64,000 bases of DNA from the NCBI RefSeq assembly GCF_025562455.1, contig NZ_JAHPRO010000006.1, positions 62,001 to 126,000 of the forward strand, in the 5' to 3' direction. Position numbers and translations under genes: made by a program. The stretch's first letter is position 1. The number at the start of each line of letters is the position of its first letter. A model generated the notes under the pieces. That model was given only the letters and a program-made list of their open reading frames with translations. It did not search any database and was not told the origin of the DNA. Of the stretch, positions 1 through 9,127 are shown piece after piece. Origin of the DNA: Acinetobacter sp. WU_MDCI_Axc73. GTDB lineage: Bacteria > Pseudomonadota > Gammaproteobacteria > Pseudomonadales > Moraxellaceae.

Positions 1-1916
1 AATAAAGTTTGGAACTTTTGAGAACTGAGTAGCTCAGAGGGATTCGACGGACTCTTACCACGACTGATAAAGCTTAAATTTGGCACTTCAGTTGAATGCA
101 TTATTTGCGTCAAAGAAGCTTGATCGGTTAATAATTCGGTAAGACCAGGTTGAGTCTCCAGATTAAAATATTTATGCAAATAACCACGACGTAAATCGGC
201 ATCAATCAGTAAGACTTTTTTGTCACTTTGAGCAAAAATCGTTGCCAAGTTGGTCGAGATAAAGGACTTACCAACTTCTGGCGCAGGACCACTGATCATA
301 ATGATATTATTTTTGGCTCCTGAAAGCGCGAAATGAATCGCAGTACGAATACTACGTAAGCTTTCAATGGCAACATCATCACTATGTTTAACTGCAAGAA
401 TAGGAATATTCTTTTTCTTTTTCAAAACAGCCAAACGGTTTTCTTGTACTGGAGAACGAGGCACAGTAGCGTATACAGGAAGTTCCAGTTCGTTCTCGAT
501 TTGGGCAGAATCTTTAATACCTGTCCGTAACATATTACGGGTTAAAGCAATCAGTACCCCAATAAAACCACCGACAAAAATAGACAGAATCAGAACGATC
601 AGCTTTTTCGGTTTAATCGGTTTAATCGGCTCAACCGCATTATCGATAATACGTACATTACCAATTTCACCCGCCTCAGAAATTTTAAGTTGCTGATAAC
701 TATTAAGTAAATTCGTATAAAGTTCAGTATTGACCTTGACGTCACGATATAACTGTAAATATAAGCGTTGTAGTTCTGGTAAACGTTTCAGGGTTCCATT
801 CAGTTCACCCAGTTTTTTATTAACGGTCGCCACCTGCGCATTAATTTCGGCCATTAATGGATGGTCAGGTGTGTATTTTGCGGCCAGCTCAGCTTGTTTC
901 TGTTGTAATTCAATTCGCATGGTTTCAAGTTGAATATTTTGCTTAAGCAATAATTCTGATTCTTGAGTGACATCAACGGTATTATGTTGTTCACGGAATT
1001 GGTTGAATTTCTTTTCAGAATCTTCCAATTGTTTGCGTAATTCAGGTAACTGTTTATCCAGGAAACTCAAAGTTTGTTTAGATTCTAAGGACTTTCTTTC
1101 AATATTTTGCGCATGATAAACCGCTAAAATATTATTCAGAACTTGAGTAATTTCTTCCTGATCTTGTCCTTGATAGGTGAGGCCGAGGACACCCGTCATC
1201 TTGCCTCTTTCTGCCACACTATATTGATCAGTTAAATTTTTAACGGCAGTTGGCAACGCAAATTTGGTGATTTTAAATTCTTGCTTAAATGCTGTGGCGC
1301 TATTAATTCGAATTTGCCATTGACCTTTTTTGGTGGTTAAAACATTGTCCTGATTTAAACGGCCTTCAGCAACAACATCATCCTTATAACTTAAGCTAAA
1401 TTGATTTTGTTTAAATTGAAGCGTTAATGGTTTATCCAGAAAATAGTGTGGAACGTCAAATTTTTCAACAAAAAAAGACTGTCCATTTTCTTTAAATAAA
1501 ACCCCCGATTGGGAATATTCCAGTTTGCGTTTTGATTCTGAAATCAGACGATTGAATACGGTATCGTTGGTATCTTTAATTTGGATATTCAGATTTAAGT
1601 TTTGAATCACTTGGCCAAGAACCAGTCGGGAATTCAAGATTTCCCGTTCAGCATCGGCTGGTGATTTTTGTCCACCCACGGCACCCGCGACACTACTGAG
1701 CTCGCCTAGTAACGCAGCTGACGCAGCACTTTTACTGTCTTCGACCTGTACCAAAGCGTCTACGGAGTAAGTTTCAGGTGTTACACGAATATAAAGTAAA
1801 GCGCAAATCAAGCTTAAAATAATGCATAGCGTGATAATTTTCCACTGTGCGATTAAAGTAAAAAATAGCTCTTTTAAATCAATGGTGTCTTCAGTTGTTG
1901 TTGAATTTTGGCTCAT
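1..1916 (-). CDS. wzc: Wzc capsule tyrosine autokinase / polysaccharide co-polymerase (3' part outside window)
   Basis: Inner-membrane co-polymerase that controls chain length and export of Wzy-type capsule through cycles of tyrosine phosphorylation. The gene reads leftward from an ATG at 1914-1916 (product begins MSQNSTTTEDTIDLKEL) and has no stop before position 1, so at least 638 codons are visible. An N-terminal membrane segment lies near residues 30-50, followed by a long periplasmic coiled-coil-rich part and a second membrane segment encoded near 560-610. The cytoplasmic BY-kinase domain shows a Walker A-type GPAPEVGKS near 265-291 and a Walker A' VLLIDADLRRG near 196-230. The C-terminal tyrosine cluster lies outside the window. 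It is the last visible gene of the wza-wzb-wzc export operon. Confidence 0.96.
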   Translation of the reverse strand, partial: MSQNSTTTEDTIDLKELFFTLIAQWKIITLCIILSLICALLYIRVTPETYSVDALVQVEDSKSAASAALLGELSSVAGAVGGQKSPADAEREILNSRLVLGQVIQNLNLNIQIKDTNDTVFNRLISESKRKLEYSQSGVLFKENGQSFFVEKFDVPHYFLDKPLTLQFKQNQFSLSYKDDVVAEGRLNQDNVLTTKKGQWQIRINSATAFKQEFKITKFALPTAVKNLTDQYSVAERGKMTGVLGLTYQGQDQEEITQVLNNILAVYHAQNIERKSLESKQTLSFLDKQLPELRKQLEDSEKKFNQFREQHNTVDVTQESELLLKQNIQLETMRIELQQKQAELAAKYTPDHPLMAEINAQVATVNKKLGELNGTLKRLPELQRLYLQLYRDVKVNTELYTNLLNSYQQLKISEAGEIGNVRIIDNAVEPIKPIKPKKLIVLILSIFVGGFIGVLIALTRNMLRTGIKDSAQIENELELPVYATVPRSPVQENRLAVLKKKKNIPILAVKHSDDVAIESLRSIRTAIHFALSGAKNNIIMISGPAPEVGKSFISTNLATIFAQSDKKVLLIDADLRRGYLHKYFNLETQPGLTELLTDQASLTQIMHSTEVPNLSFISRGKSPSNPSELLSSQKFQTL

Positions 1917-1936
1917 GGGTATGCAACTACTTAAAA

Positions 1937-2365
1937 TTAAATATGTGATTTCCAATCAGACACGTAAGCCTGAATATTACGACAAGTTTCATCAAAAAAA
2001 GCTTGGTCATGTTGATAAGGATCAGGCACATTTTTGTGTTGCCAATGTCCGAGTCGAAACACTTTACCTTTGGCAAAAGGCCAGGTTTGCTCTAAATGTT
2101 TTTGTTGATTTAAGCTCATCACTAAAATTAAATCTGCCTTTTTAATTAAATCACTATTTAGTTTCCGTGCAATATGGGGACGCATATCAATATGAAGTGC
2201 ATCCATGCACTGAATAGCTTTGGCATCTGCCGCTTCACCAACCAAGCCAGAAATTCCTGCTGACTCAATATTAAGCGCTGGGTAAGATTGTTTTAAAAAA
2301 TACTCTGCCATAGGGCTACGGCAAATATTTCCAACACACACCACTAAAATATTCTGTATTTGCAT
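1937..2365 (-). CDS. wzb: Wzb low-molecular-weight protein-tyrosine phosphatase
   Basis: Cytoplasmic phosphatase that dephosphorylates Wzc and so keeps the capsule export cycle running. The 142-residue product has the family's usual length. The N-terminal P-loop CVGNICRS supplies the nucleophile Cys10 and Arg16 (CX5R). The general-acid loop is visible as Asp115-Pro116 in VPDPYQHD. It lies between wza (12 bp gap) and wzc (20 bp gap), all leftward, which is the standard export cassette. Confidence 0.96.
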   Translation of the reverse strand: MQIQNILVVCVGNICRSPMAEYFLKQSYPALNIESAGISGLVGEAADAKAIQCMDALHIDMRPHIARKLNSDLIKKADLILVMSLNQQKHLEQTWPFAKGKVFRLGHWQHKNVPDPYQHDQAFFDETCRNIQAYVSDWKSHI

Positions 2366-2377
2366 TCTTTAGTTCAC

Positions 2378-3478
2378 CTAGTTTTTGCCTAATTGATCAA
2401 GGCTATAGAGTGCACTAGAGAATGGAACGATTTGGTTCATAATACGCTGCCAGCGTGTTAGACCAGTCGCATCGATATAGACGATATCATTTTTTTGCAT
2501 TTGAAACTGATTGGCTAAAGCCAAGTTACCAATGCTGCTTAGGTTTAAGTGGTAAATGGTCGACGTATGTTGTTGTAAATCGGTACGCATTACATAAATA
2601 CGAGCTGCGCTGGCTGAGTATGGGTTAATCCCTTCACTTTCACCTAATACGTCGCTTAAGGTCATGCCCTGATCACGTAAAGGCAGAGCCTGACTTTTAC
2701 TAGACTCACCCATCACATAAAGTTTCTGGTTCTGCTTGGTGTTGACATAAATCGTGTCATTCGGTTGGATCAGTAAGTTATGTAGAGAATATCCCTGTTT
2801 TTCCAGACTGACTGCGTTTAAATCAAAAGTTTTACCATTTCGAATCAGTTGGATCGAGGTATTATCACCTGTTTCAGTATTGACACCACCCGCCATACCC
2901 AGTGCGGTATAAATACTAATTGGTTGATCATTTAAGGTATATTGGCCACTTTTCATCACTTGGCCATTCACAAAGTAACGTTTCCCTTCATAGGAAAGCA
3001 CGCGAACCACAACATCGGGTGTTTTTAAATAATGCGCGAATTGAGCTCGGAGATTTTTATTCAGTTCAGATACTGTGTTGCCCGCGGCATGAATTTTACC
3101 CACAAGTGGCAAATAGAGATTACCATCACTGTCAATCGGGTAGCCGATCCCTTTGATATTATTCCCGTCTTGAAGTGGTGGGGTAATCTCTGGATAGGCC
3201 CAAAGCTGAATGGAAAGCACATCACCCGCACTTAAGCGATATGAAGCATGGCGTGACTGAAATAATGAAGTTAAATCGGAAGAGGTTGTATTCTCCGAAA
3301 GACGCAAGGAAGGAAGATTTGCCTGCGTCAGCTGAACGACAGAAACATCGGCCCCTTGGTCGGTTCGATAATGACCTTGTTCTGGTAGATCATAGGTCTG
3401 AAGTCCAGAAGTAACAGCACATCCAGAAAGGCTTAAAATACAGACAGATAGTAAAAATGAGGTGCTTTTCAACTTCAC
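2378..3478 (-). CDS. wza: Wza outer-membrane polysaccharide export lipoprotein
   Basis: Forms the octameric outer-membrane channel through which capsule leaves the cell. The 366-residue protein starts with a lipoprotein signal peptide whose lipobox LSGC places the lipidated Cys at residue 20. An export-domain region (YRLSAGDVLSIQLW onward, about residues 80-170) is followed by SLBB-type repeats (FVNGQVMKSGQY, LYVMGESSKSQAL). The C-terminal end has the amphipathic, Trp-containing character expected of the membrane-spanning helix. It is the first gene of the leftward wza-wzb-wzc operon and is divergent from gna. Confidence 0.96.
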   Translation of the reverse strand: MKLKSTSFLLSVCILSLSGCAVTSGLQTYDLPEQGHYRTDQGADVSVVQLTQANLPSLRLSENTTSSDLTSLFQSRHASYRLSAGDVLSIQLWAYPEITPPLQDGNNIKGIGYPIDSDGNLYLPLVGKIHAAGNTVSELNKNLRAQFAHYLKTPDVVVRVLSYEGKRYFVNGQVMKSGQYTLNDQPISIYTALGMAGGVNTETGDNTSIQLIRNGKTFDLNAVSLEKQGYSLHNLLIQPNDTIYVNTKQNQKLYVMGESSKSQALPLRDQGMTLSDVLGESEGINPYSASAARIYVMRTDLQQHTSTIYHLNLSSIGNLALANQFQMQKNDIVYIDATGLTRWQRIMNQIVPFSSALYSLDQLGKN

Positions 3479-3688
3479 AGCAAAACCCTTTGTTTGTAAT
3501 TCATTGTAACTTTGAATCGAATTCTGTCAGAATTGTAGACCATAATGAAAATAAGATGTAGGTTTTTAAATGTTAAATTGTATAATTCAAACAACTGTCA
3601 CGTAAGATCTGCTATATTTTGTAGCATGTAAAGGTATACTTTCGTAACACGCTCCCATACAAAACGATTTATCAATATCAGGTTTCTT
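3479..3688. promoter_or_regulatory. Divergent wza/gna intergenic region
   Basis: This 210 bp non-coding gap separates the leftward export operon from the rightward capsule synthesis genes, so it should carry both promoters. It is AT-rich and contains plausible -10-like hexamers such as TATAAT near 3580 and TATACT near 3635. I could not pair either with a convincing -35. No JUMPstart/ops element of the enterobacterial type is visible. Confidence 0.4.
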
Positions 3689-4966
3689 ATGTTTCAGCTT
3701 GAACAACTCAGCATTGCAATTGTTGGACTAGGTTATGTCGGATTGCCGCTAGCCGTTGAATTTGGCAAGCAAAAACCAACCATTGGTTTTGATATTAATC
3801 AGCACCGTATTACGGAACTACTTTCTGGTCATGACCATACCTTGGAAACATCGGCAGAAGAACTAGAACAAGCGCTTAATTTGAGTTATACCAGCGATTA
3901 CAATACATTAAAAGCATCTAATTTTTTTATTGTTACTGTACCCACCCCGATTGATGATTTTAAACAACCTGATTTAACCCCGTTGATTAAGTCTTCTGAA
4001 ACTATTGGTCAAGTCCTAAAAAAAGGCGATGTTGTGGTCTATGAATCCACCGTTTATCCTGGTGCGACCGAAGAAGTATGTATTCCAGTTTTAGAAAAAG
4101 TGTCGGGGTTAAAGTTTAATCAAGATTTTTTTGTAGGTTATAGTCCTGAGCGAATCAATCCTGGTGATAAACAGCGTCGGGTCACCAATATTTTAAAAAT
4201 AACATCAGGTTCAACCCCCGAAGTTGCAGATTATATTGATCAAGTCTACCAATTGGTTATCGAAGCAGGCACGTATAAAGCGCCTAATATTAAAGTCGCT
4301 GAAGCAGCCAAAGTCATTGAAAATACCCAGCGTGATGTCAATATTGCATTGATTAATGAACTTGCCTTGATTTTTAATAAGCTAGGTATTGATACCGAAG
4401 AAGTGCTGAAAGCCGCGGGGACGAAATGGAACTTTTTACCCTTTCGTCCAGGCTTAGTGGGAGGACATTGTATCGGTGTCGATCCTTACTACCTGACTCA
4501 TAAAGCACAATCGATTGGTTTGCATCCTGAAATTATCCTTGCGGCTCGTCGTTTGAATGATCGCATGGGTGAATACGTCGCGACACAGCTCATTAAGGAA
4601 ATGGTGAAGCAGCGTATACAAGTGGTTGGGTCAAAAATTTTAATTATGGGCTTAAGTTTTAAAGAGAATTGTCCTGATATTCGTAATACCAAAATTGTCG
4701 ATATGGTTAAAGCGCTCAAAGAGTATGATCTGGATCTGGATATTTATGATCCGTGGGTCGATGATGCAGAAGTGCAACATGAATATGGTCTAGCGCCTAT
4801 TAAACAATTGCAGCAAGGTCAGTATGATGCCATCGTGCTTGCAGTTGCCCATGAGCAATTTAAAAGTATGACAGTTGATCAATTTACACAATTAGGTAAA
4901 GCACAACATGTTTTATATGATTTAAAATATGTTTTAGATAAGAATAATACTAACTTACGCCTTTAA
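3689..4966 (+). CDS. gna: Gna UDP-N-acetylhexosamine 6-dehydrogenase (WbpO/TviB type)
   Basis: NAD-dependent four-electron oxidation of a UDP-N-acetylhexosamine to the uronic acid, giving UDP-GalNAcA-type precursors for acidic capsule. The 425 residues show an intact Rossmann motif G13-L-G15-Y-V-G18 with Asp35 at the end of the second strand. The catalytic-cysteine motif [12 protein letters not shown] has Cys261. Both elements are complete, in contrast to the Ugd-like protein encoded at 13596. First gene of the rightward operon; the stop is followed one base later by the wzx start, suggesting translational coupling. Confidence 0.93.
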   Translation: MFQLEQLSIAIVGLGYVGLPLAVEFGKQKPTIGFDINQHRITELLSGHDHTLETSAEELEQALNLSYTSDYNTLKASNFFIVTVPTPIDDFKQPDLTPLIKSSETIGQVLKKGDVVVYESTVYPGATEEVCIPVLEKVSGLKFNQDFFVGYSPERINPGDKQRRVTNILKITSGSTPEVADYIDQVYQLVIEAGTYKAPNIKVAEAAKVIENTQRDVNIALINELALIFNKLGIDTEEVLKAAGTKWNFLPFRPGLVGGHCIGVDPYYLTHKAQSIGLHPEIILAARRLNDRMGEYVATQLIKEMVKQRIQVVGSKILIMGLSFKENCPDIRNTKIVDMVKALKEYDLDLDIYDPWVDDAEVQHEYGLAPIKQLQQGQYDAIVLAVAHEQFKSMTVDQFTQLGKAQHVLYDLKYVLDKNNTNLRL

Positions 4967-4967
4967 T

Positions 4968-6251
4968 ATGAATTTTTTGAAATTAAAAGATAAAGTTTTT
5001 ATTAATTCAATATGGATAATGTTTGAAAAAATATTAGCTTTATTTGGTTTGATTTTTATTACATCGTTTTTGGCAAAATATATTGGGCCAGAAAATTTTG
5101 GAAAACTAAGTTTCGCAACAACTTTGTTTGCAATGGTTCAAACTATATCAATATGGGGGACGGATGTTGTTTGCTCTAAAAGAATTAGTCAAAAACATGA
5201 TTCCGGGCTGAGCCTTTTACTTTCAATTTCAGTTCTTAGAGGTATTATATTCTTCCTAACTAGTATTCCACTTTTACTATATATGTGGTTTGAAGTGGAT
5301 TCATTAAGTTTTATTTTTGCAATAGCGGTTGGAGCTGCCACTTATATTACTATTCAGGATATATACATATTATATAATGATGTTACTTTAAAAGCGATCT
5401 ACAATGTTTTTGCGAATATTATTGGTTTGTTAGTGAGTTTGGGGCTTAGATTTGTAATAGCGTACTATGAGTTGGACCCCGTGTATTTGGTTTTACCCAT
5501 AATTCTTATTGCTTTAATACCTTTCTTTATAAGAAGAGCAATTTTTATTAAAAAAACATCATTTAAGATTAAAAAATTAAGTTATAGGCACAAAATTAAT
5601 TATTCTAAATATGTTTTTATTTCTGGTTTTAGTTTGGTTTTATCAGCAGTTGCTATCACTATTTATGTAAATATTTCACAGTTCTTGCTTGGAATAATGG
5701 TTTCGAAAACGAGTCTAGGTGTTTTTGCTGTGGCGGTTACATTGGGTGGGGCTTGGAGTTTTGTTAATTTAGCTTTTTTGACATCTTTTACGCCTAGGTT
5801 GTATCAATCAAAAAATGAAATTGAGGCATCGGAAAATACAACAATAATTATTAAAATTATGTTGTTATTTAGTCTTCTATACATTGTCTTTTTTTATTTT
5901 TTTGGTAAATTTTTTATAAATAAACTATATGGAAGTGCATATATTAGTGCATTTGAAATTTCATTAATTCTTATTATGGCTACAATATTTTCTAATTTTG
6001 GTCAAGTTTATGCAAGATATATGTTTTTATTTAATGGCTTTAAATATTTAATGTATAAAACTTTCTTCTTGATGGTGTTTGGTGTGATTTTGGCCTATAT
6101 TTTAATCAGTAAGTATCAAATTTTTGGAGCTGCTTATACAATTTTAATTGTAGAATTTCTGTCATTGACAGTATTTAATTATTTTTTTAAAGACTTTGAT
6201 GTATTAAAAGCTCAGGCTACACTGTTCGGTTTTATAAGGAAGGAAAAATGA
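4968..6251 (+). CDS. wzx: Wzx capsule repeat-unit flippase
   Basis: Polytopic inner-membrane protein of 427 residues, expected to flip the lipid-linked oligosaccharide repeat to the periplasm. The sequence is almost entirely hydrophobic segments separated by short basic loops, compatible with 12-14 helices. It has the N-terminal style of the polysaccharide-biosynthesis (PST/MATE-like) family. From here to about 12030 the DNA is clearly AT-richer than its flanks, with many ATA and AGA codons, as is usual for horizontally exchanged serotype genes. The stop TGA overlaps the next gene's ATG. Confidence 0.9.
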   Translation: MNFLKLKDKVFINSIWIMFEKILALFGLIFITSFLAKYIGPENFGKLSFATTLFAMVQTISIWGTDVVCSKRISQKHDSGLSLLLSISVLRGIIFFLTSIPLLLYMWFEVDSLSFIFAIAVGAATYITIQDIYILYNDVTLKAIYNVFANIIGLLVSLGLRFVIAYYELDPVYLVLPIILIALIPFFIRRAIFIKKTSFKIKKLSYRHKINYSKYVFISGFSLVLSAVAITIYVNISQFLLGIMVSKTSLGVFAVAVTLGGAWSFVNLAFLTSFTPRLYQSKNEIEASENTTIIIKIMLLFSLLYIVFFYFFGKFFINKLYGSAYISAFEISLILIMATIFSNFGQVYARYMFLFNGFKYLMYKTFFLMVFGVILAYILISKYQIFGAAYTILIVEFLSLTVFNYFFKDFDVLKAQATLFGFIRKEK

Positions 6252-7186
6252 TTGCAGAGATAAAGAAAAAATTAAAATTTTTGCGATATTATTTCTTTAG
6301 AAGAAATGATTTGAAGATTGTTTCTTATGTTCAAAATGAAGTTGATGTTATTGATATTAAAGGTGGCAATCAGCTGAAATTTGTCCCTAAGACTATTTGG
6401 ATGTATTGGGATAATGGTGAACTGACTTCTTATTTGAAAAATATAGTAGATAGAATAAAAGAGCTAAATCCTGATTATGATTTAATAATAGTTAATAAAA
6501 ATACGCTTAAAGATTTTTTACCTAATTTGGTTTTTGAAGTTGTTGATTTACCTTTAGCAAATAAGGCGGATATTATTCGTTTAGAGTTACTTTATAAATA
6601 TGGTGGTATCTGGATTGATACTAGTACTATTTTTTACTCTGATTTATCATGGTTAAATAATGCAATTGATCGTAATCAAATAACTGGCTATGATTGTATT
6701 GGTTTTTATAGAGATATTTCTACTATTGATAAAGACAACCCTATCATCGAGAGTTGGTTTCTTTGTGTGCCAAAGTCAAATAGATTTATAAAAGAATGGC
6801 TAGATGAATTATCACCACTTAAATATTTAGGGGTTGATGAATATTTTAAGGTAATTTCTACAAGAAAAGATTATGAAATTATAAAACAGAAAATTACTAC
6901 TCCATCATATTTATTGGTCTATTTAGCTGAGCAAATCGCGATGCGTAAAGGGAAATTTAATTTTTATCTACGTAAATGTGAGAATGATGCTTTTTTTTAT
7001 CAAGAGCAATTTAACTGGTCAGCAGAAAAAATGACAACCTTTCTAACCCAAATTCCGCAGCCTATTGATATATCTCCTATCATTAAACTTACTAATTATG
7101 ATCGAGTTTTTCTCGCAGATTTAATCAAATGGGATAAAGTACATAAAGATAGTATAATAGCTCAGTTTTTGGGGGATTATAATTGA
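6248..7186 (+). CDS. Capsule glycosyltransferase, GT32-like / Caps_synth family
   Basis: Cytoplasmic glycosyltransferase predicted to add one sugar of the repeat unit. The 312-residue protein shows the family signature PKTIWMYWDNGE near residue 47-58, then KADIIRLELLYKYGG and WIDTSTIF (about 107-129). The last stretch matches the DxD-like nucleotide-sugar/metal site of the OCH1/GT32 and capsular-polysaccharide-synthesis (PF05704) families. Acceptor and donor cannot be read from sequence. It overlaps wzx by 4 bp (ATGA) and the next gene by 4 bp. Confidence 0.82.
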   Translation: MIAEIKKKLKFLRYYFFRRNDLKIVSYVQNEVDVIDIKGGNQLKFVPKTIWMYWDNGELTSYLKNIVDRIKELNPDYDLIIVNKNTLKDFLPNLVFEVVDLPLANKADIIRLELLYKYGGIWIDTSTIFYSDLSWLNNAIDRNQITGYDCIGFYRDISTIDKDNPIIESWFLCVPKSNRFIKEWLDELSPLKYLGVDEYFKVISTRKDYEIIKQKITTPSYLLVYLAEQIAMRKGKFNFYLRKCENDAFFYQEQFNWSAEKMTTFLTQIPQPIDISPIIKLTNYDRVFLADLIKWDKVHKDSIIAQFLGDYN

Positions 7187-8142
7187 AAAAACTTCTTTCT
7201 ATTATTATTCCTGTGTATGGTGTAGAGCGATATATTGAAGAATGTATGCGAAGTATAGCGTGCCAAATTTTACAAGAAGTTGAGGTAATTATTGTAAATG
7301 ATGGTACTCAGGATAGATCGATAGAAATAGCAAAAGAAGTAGTGAGTGAGCTTTCTTCTGAACTTCAAAATTGTTTTATTTTTCTTAATCAGGAAAATCA
7401 GGGGCAGAGTGTTGCAAGAAACTATGGGATATTAAATTCTACAGGAGAGTTTATAGGTTTTATTGATCCAGATGATATAATTTATAAAGATTATTTTACT
7501 ATAATTCTTAAGGAAATAGAGAGGGCTGAGTCAATAGATGTAATTCATATAAATGCGTATGAAATATCAAGTAATTCAAGTCGGCTTAGAGAACTGAAAA
7601 TTTGCAATAATGATGATTTTTACGATCTTACTGATAATAAGTTGGTTGAAATTATAGAGATGGATTTTTGGCAACCTTGGTTTAGAATATTCAATGTGAA
7701 ATTAAAAAATGATTTAATTTTTACACCTAATATTTTACTTGAAGATAAATTTCTCTTTGCATATTTATATAAAGAAAAAATTAAAAAAATACGAAATATT
7801 AATAATAATTTGGTTGGGTATCGTGTTCATAGCTTTAGTTCACTAGGAAATAAAGATAATTTAAAGAAAATTATGTCTAGTGCAAAAGAAGGCGCAGAAA
7901 AATATGCACATTTAAATTGTTTGTCAATGAGGTTGGTTTTTTTGAGTTATTTAAACTTATATATAAGTTTAAACTCAAATAGTCGGATTTTGGGAATGAA
8001 ACAGAATAGTAATGATATTCGAAAGCTTTCTATGATTGCATTGAAGAGCAATGATTTATCCTTTTGGAAAAGGGTGAAATTTAGGTTTCCTACTATATAT
8101 GCATTTTTTAGATATATGGTTAGAAAATTAATAAGGGTATGA
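7183..8142 (+). CDS. Family 2 glycosyltransferase (TTG start)
   Basis: GT-A fold glycosyltransferase of 319 residues. SIIIPVYGVERYIEECMRSI opens the protein, VNDGTQD (about 38-44) is the nucleotide-binding loop, and FIDPDD (93-98) is the DxD metal site. The TTG start at 7183 overlaps the upstream TGA (TTGA) and has a G-rich ribosome-binding site (GGGGGAT) about 8 bases upstream, so it is favoured over any later ATG. The downstream neighbour is a homologous GT2 of exactly the same length. The sugar transferred is unknown. Confidence 0.85.
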   Translation: MKKLLSIIIPVYGVERYIEECMRSIACQILQEVEVIIVNDGTQDRSIEIAKEVVSELSSELQNCFIFLNQENQGQSVARNYGILNSTGEFIGFIDPDDIIYKDYFTIILKEIERAESIDVIHINAYEISSNSSRLRELKICNNDDFYDLTDNKLVEIIEMDFWQPWFRIFNVKLKNDLIFTPNILLEDKFLFAYLYKEKIKKIRNINNNLVGYRVHSFSSLGNKDNLKKIMSSAKEGAEKYAHLNCLSMRLVFLSYLNLYISLNSNSRILGMKQNSNDIRKLSMIALKSNDLSFWKRVKFRFPTIYAFFRYMVRKLIRV

Positions 8143-8143
8143 A

Positions 8144-9103
8144 ATGTTATTTTCTTTAATTATTCCAATATATAATGTTGAGAAATATATAATAGAATGT
8201 TTGAGTTCTATTAGTATTCAATTATCTAATCAAGATGTAGAAATTTTATTGATTGATGATGGTTCACCAGATAATTCAGTAACCTTAATTAATGATTATC
8301 TTGAAATTTTGCCAGAAAATATAAAACATAAATTCAGATTGATTCGTCAACAAAATAAGGGTTTAAGTGGAGCTAGAAATACTGGTATTGATGCTGCTTT
8401 AGGAAGGTATATTGGTTTTTTAGATTCTGATGATAAGTTATATGAACGGTATTTTGATTGTTTATTAGATGTCATTATTTCGCAAGATGTTGATATAATT
8501 GAGTTTGAGGCTACTCGTTTCGATGATAATTCAAATATTTTTTATATATGGAAGCCTGCTGTAGAATCGGGGTTTTACCTAATTAATGATTTAATTTTAA
8601 ATAAGGTTGCAACTCAATCTGCTTGGTATGCTTGGAAAAGGATATATAAAAGAGAGCTCTTTAAGGATATTAAGTACCCGATTGGAAAGAATTTTGAAGA
8701 TATTTACACAACCCCCTATTTGTATCTAGCCGCAAATACTATGTTTTTTATTAATGAAATTTTAATTAATTATAGATATAATGCTAATAGTATTACAAAT
8801 GTGATATCTGATAAAAATTTAAAGGATATGAAAGATGCTATATTAGGGCTGTCAATGACCATTGATGATCATCCTTACTATATGGGTTCTTTGGTTTCAT
8901 CTGCAAGAATGTATGTGCAAATGCTCATTACAAGCAAAGGATTTTTCTACGCAAGGGTTGAGTGGAAACAATTGCGAATCCAGTTAAAATTCTCTGAAAG
9001 AAGATATATAGTGAAGCAGTATGTGAAATCTAGAAAACATCTTGCCTTTTATTATGGTGGTATAATTGTGGCTTGGCTTGTAATCCTTAAAGCTAAAATT
9101 TAA
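8144..9103 (+). CDS. Family 2 glycosyltransferase
   Basis: GT-A glycosyltransferase of 319 residues. The opening SLIIPIYNVEKYIIECLSSI, the nucleotide-binding LIDDGSPDNS (36-45) and the metal-binding FLDSDD (92-97) are all present. Its ATG lies one base after the previous gene's stop. Similar length and parallel motifs suggest it and the gene at 7183 are diverged paralogues that add different residues of the capsule repeat. The linkage made is not predictable from sequence alone. Confidence 0.86.
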   Translation: MLFSLIIPIYNVEKYIIECLSSISIQLSNQDVEILLIDDGSPDNSVTLINDYLEILPENIKHKFRLIRQQNKGLSGARNTGIDAALGRYIGFLDSDDKLYERYFDCLLDVIISQDVDIIEFEATRFDDNSNIFYIWKPAVESGFYLINDLILNKVATQSAWYAWKRIYKRELFKDIKYPIGKNFEDIYTTPYLYLAANTMFFINEILINYRYNANSITNVISDKNLKDMKDAILGLSMTIDDHPYYMGSLVSSARMYVQMLITSKGFFYARVEWKQLRIQLKFSERRYIVKQYVKSRKHLAFYYGGIIVAWLVILKAKI

Positions 9104-9127
9104 ATTTGGATTTTTAGAATTTTAAAT

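Noticed and set aside
367..933. Rightward open frames over the wzc region
   Set aside because: They are antisense shadows of wzc, whose own frame is continuous from 1916 to the window edge and carries all the expected kinase motifs.
1822..2145. 107-codon rightward frame across the wzc/wzb junction
   Set aside because: It lies antisense to two well-supported genes and has no recognisable protein pattern or ribosome-binding site.
3479..3688. JUMPstart/ops element before gna
   Set aside because: I looked for the conserved GGCGGTAG-type core and did not find it on either strand.
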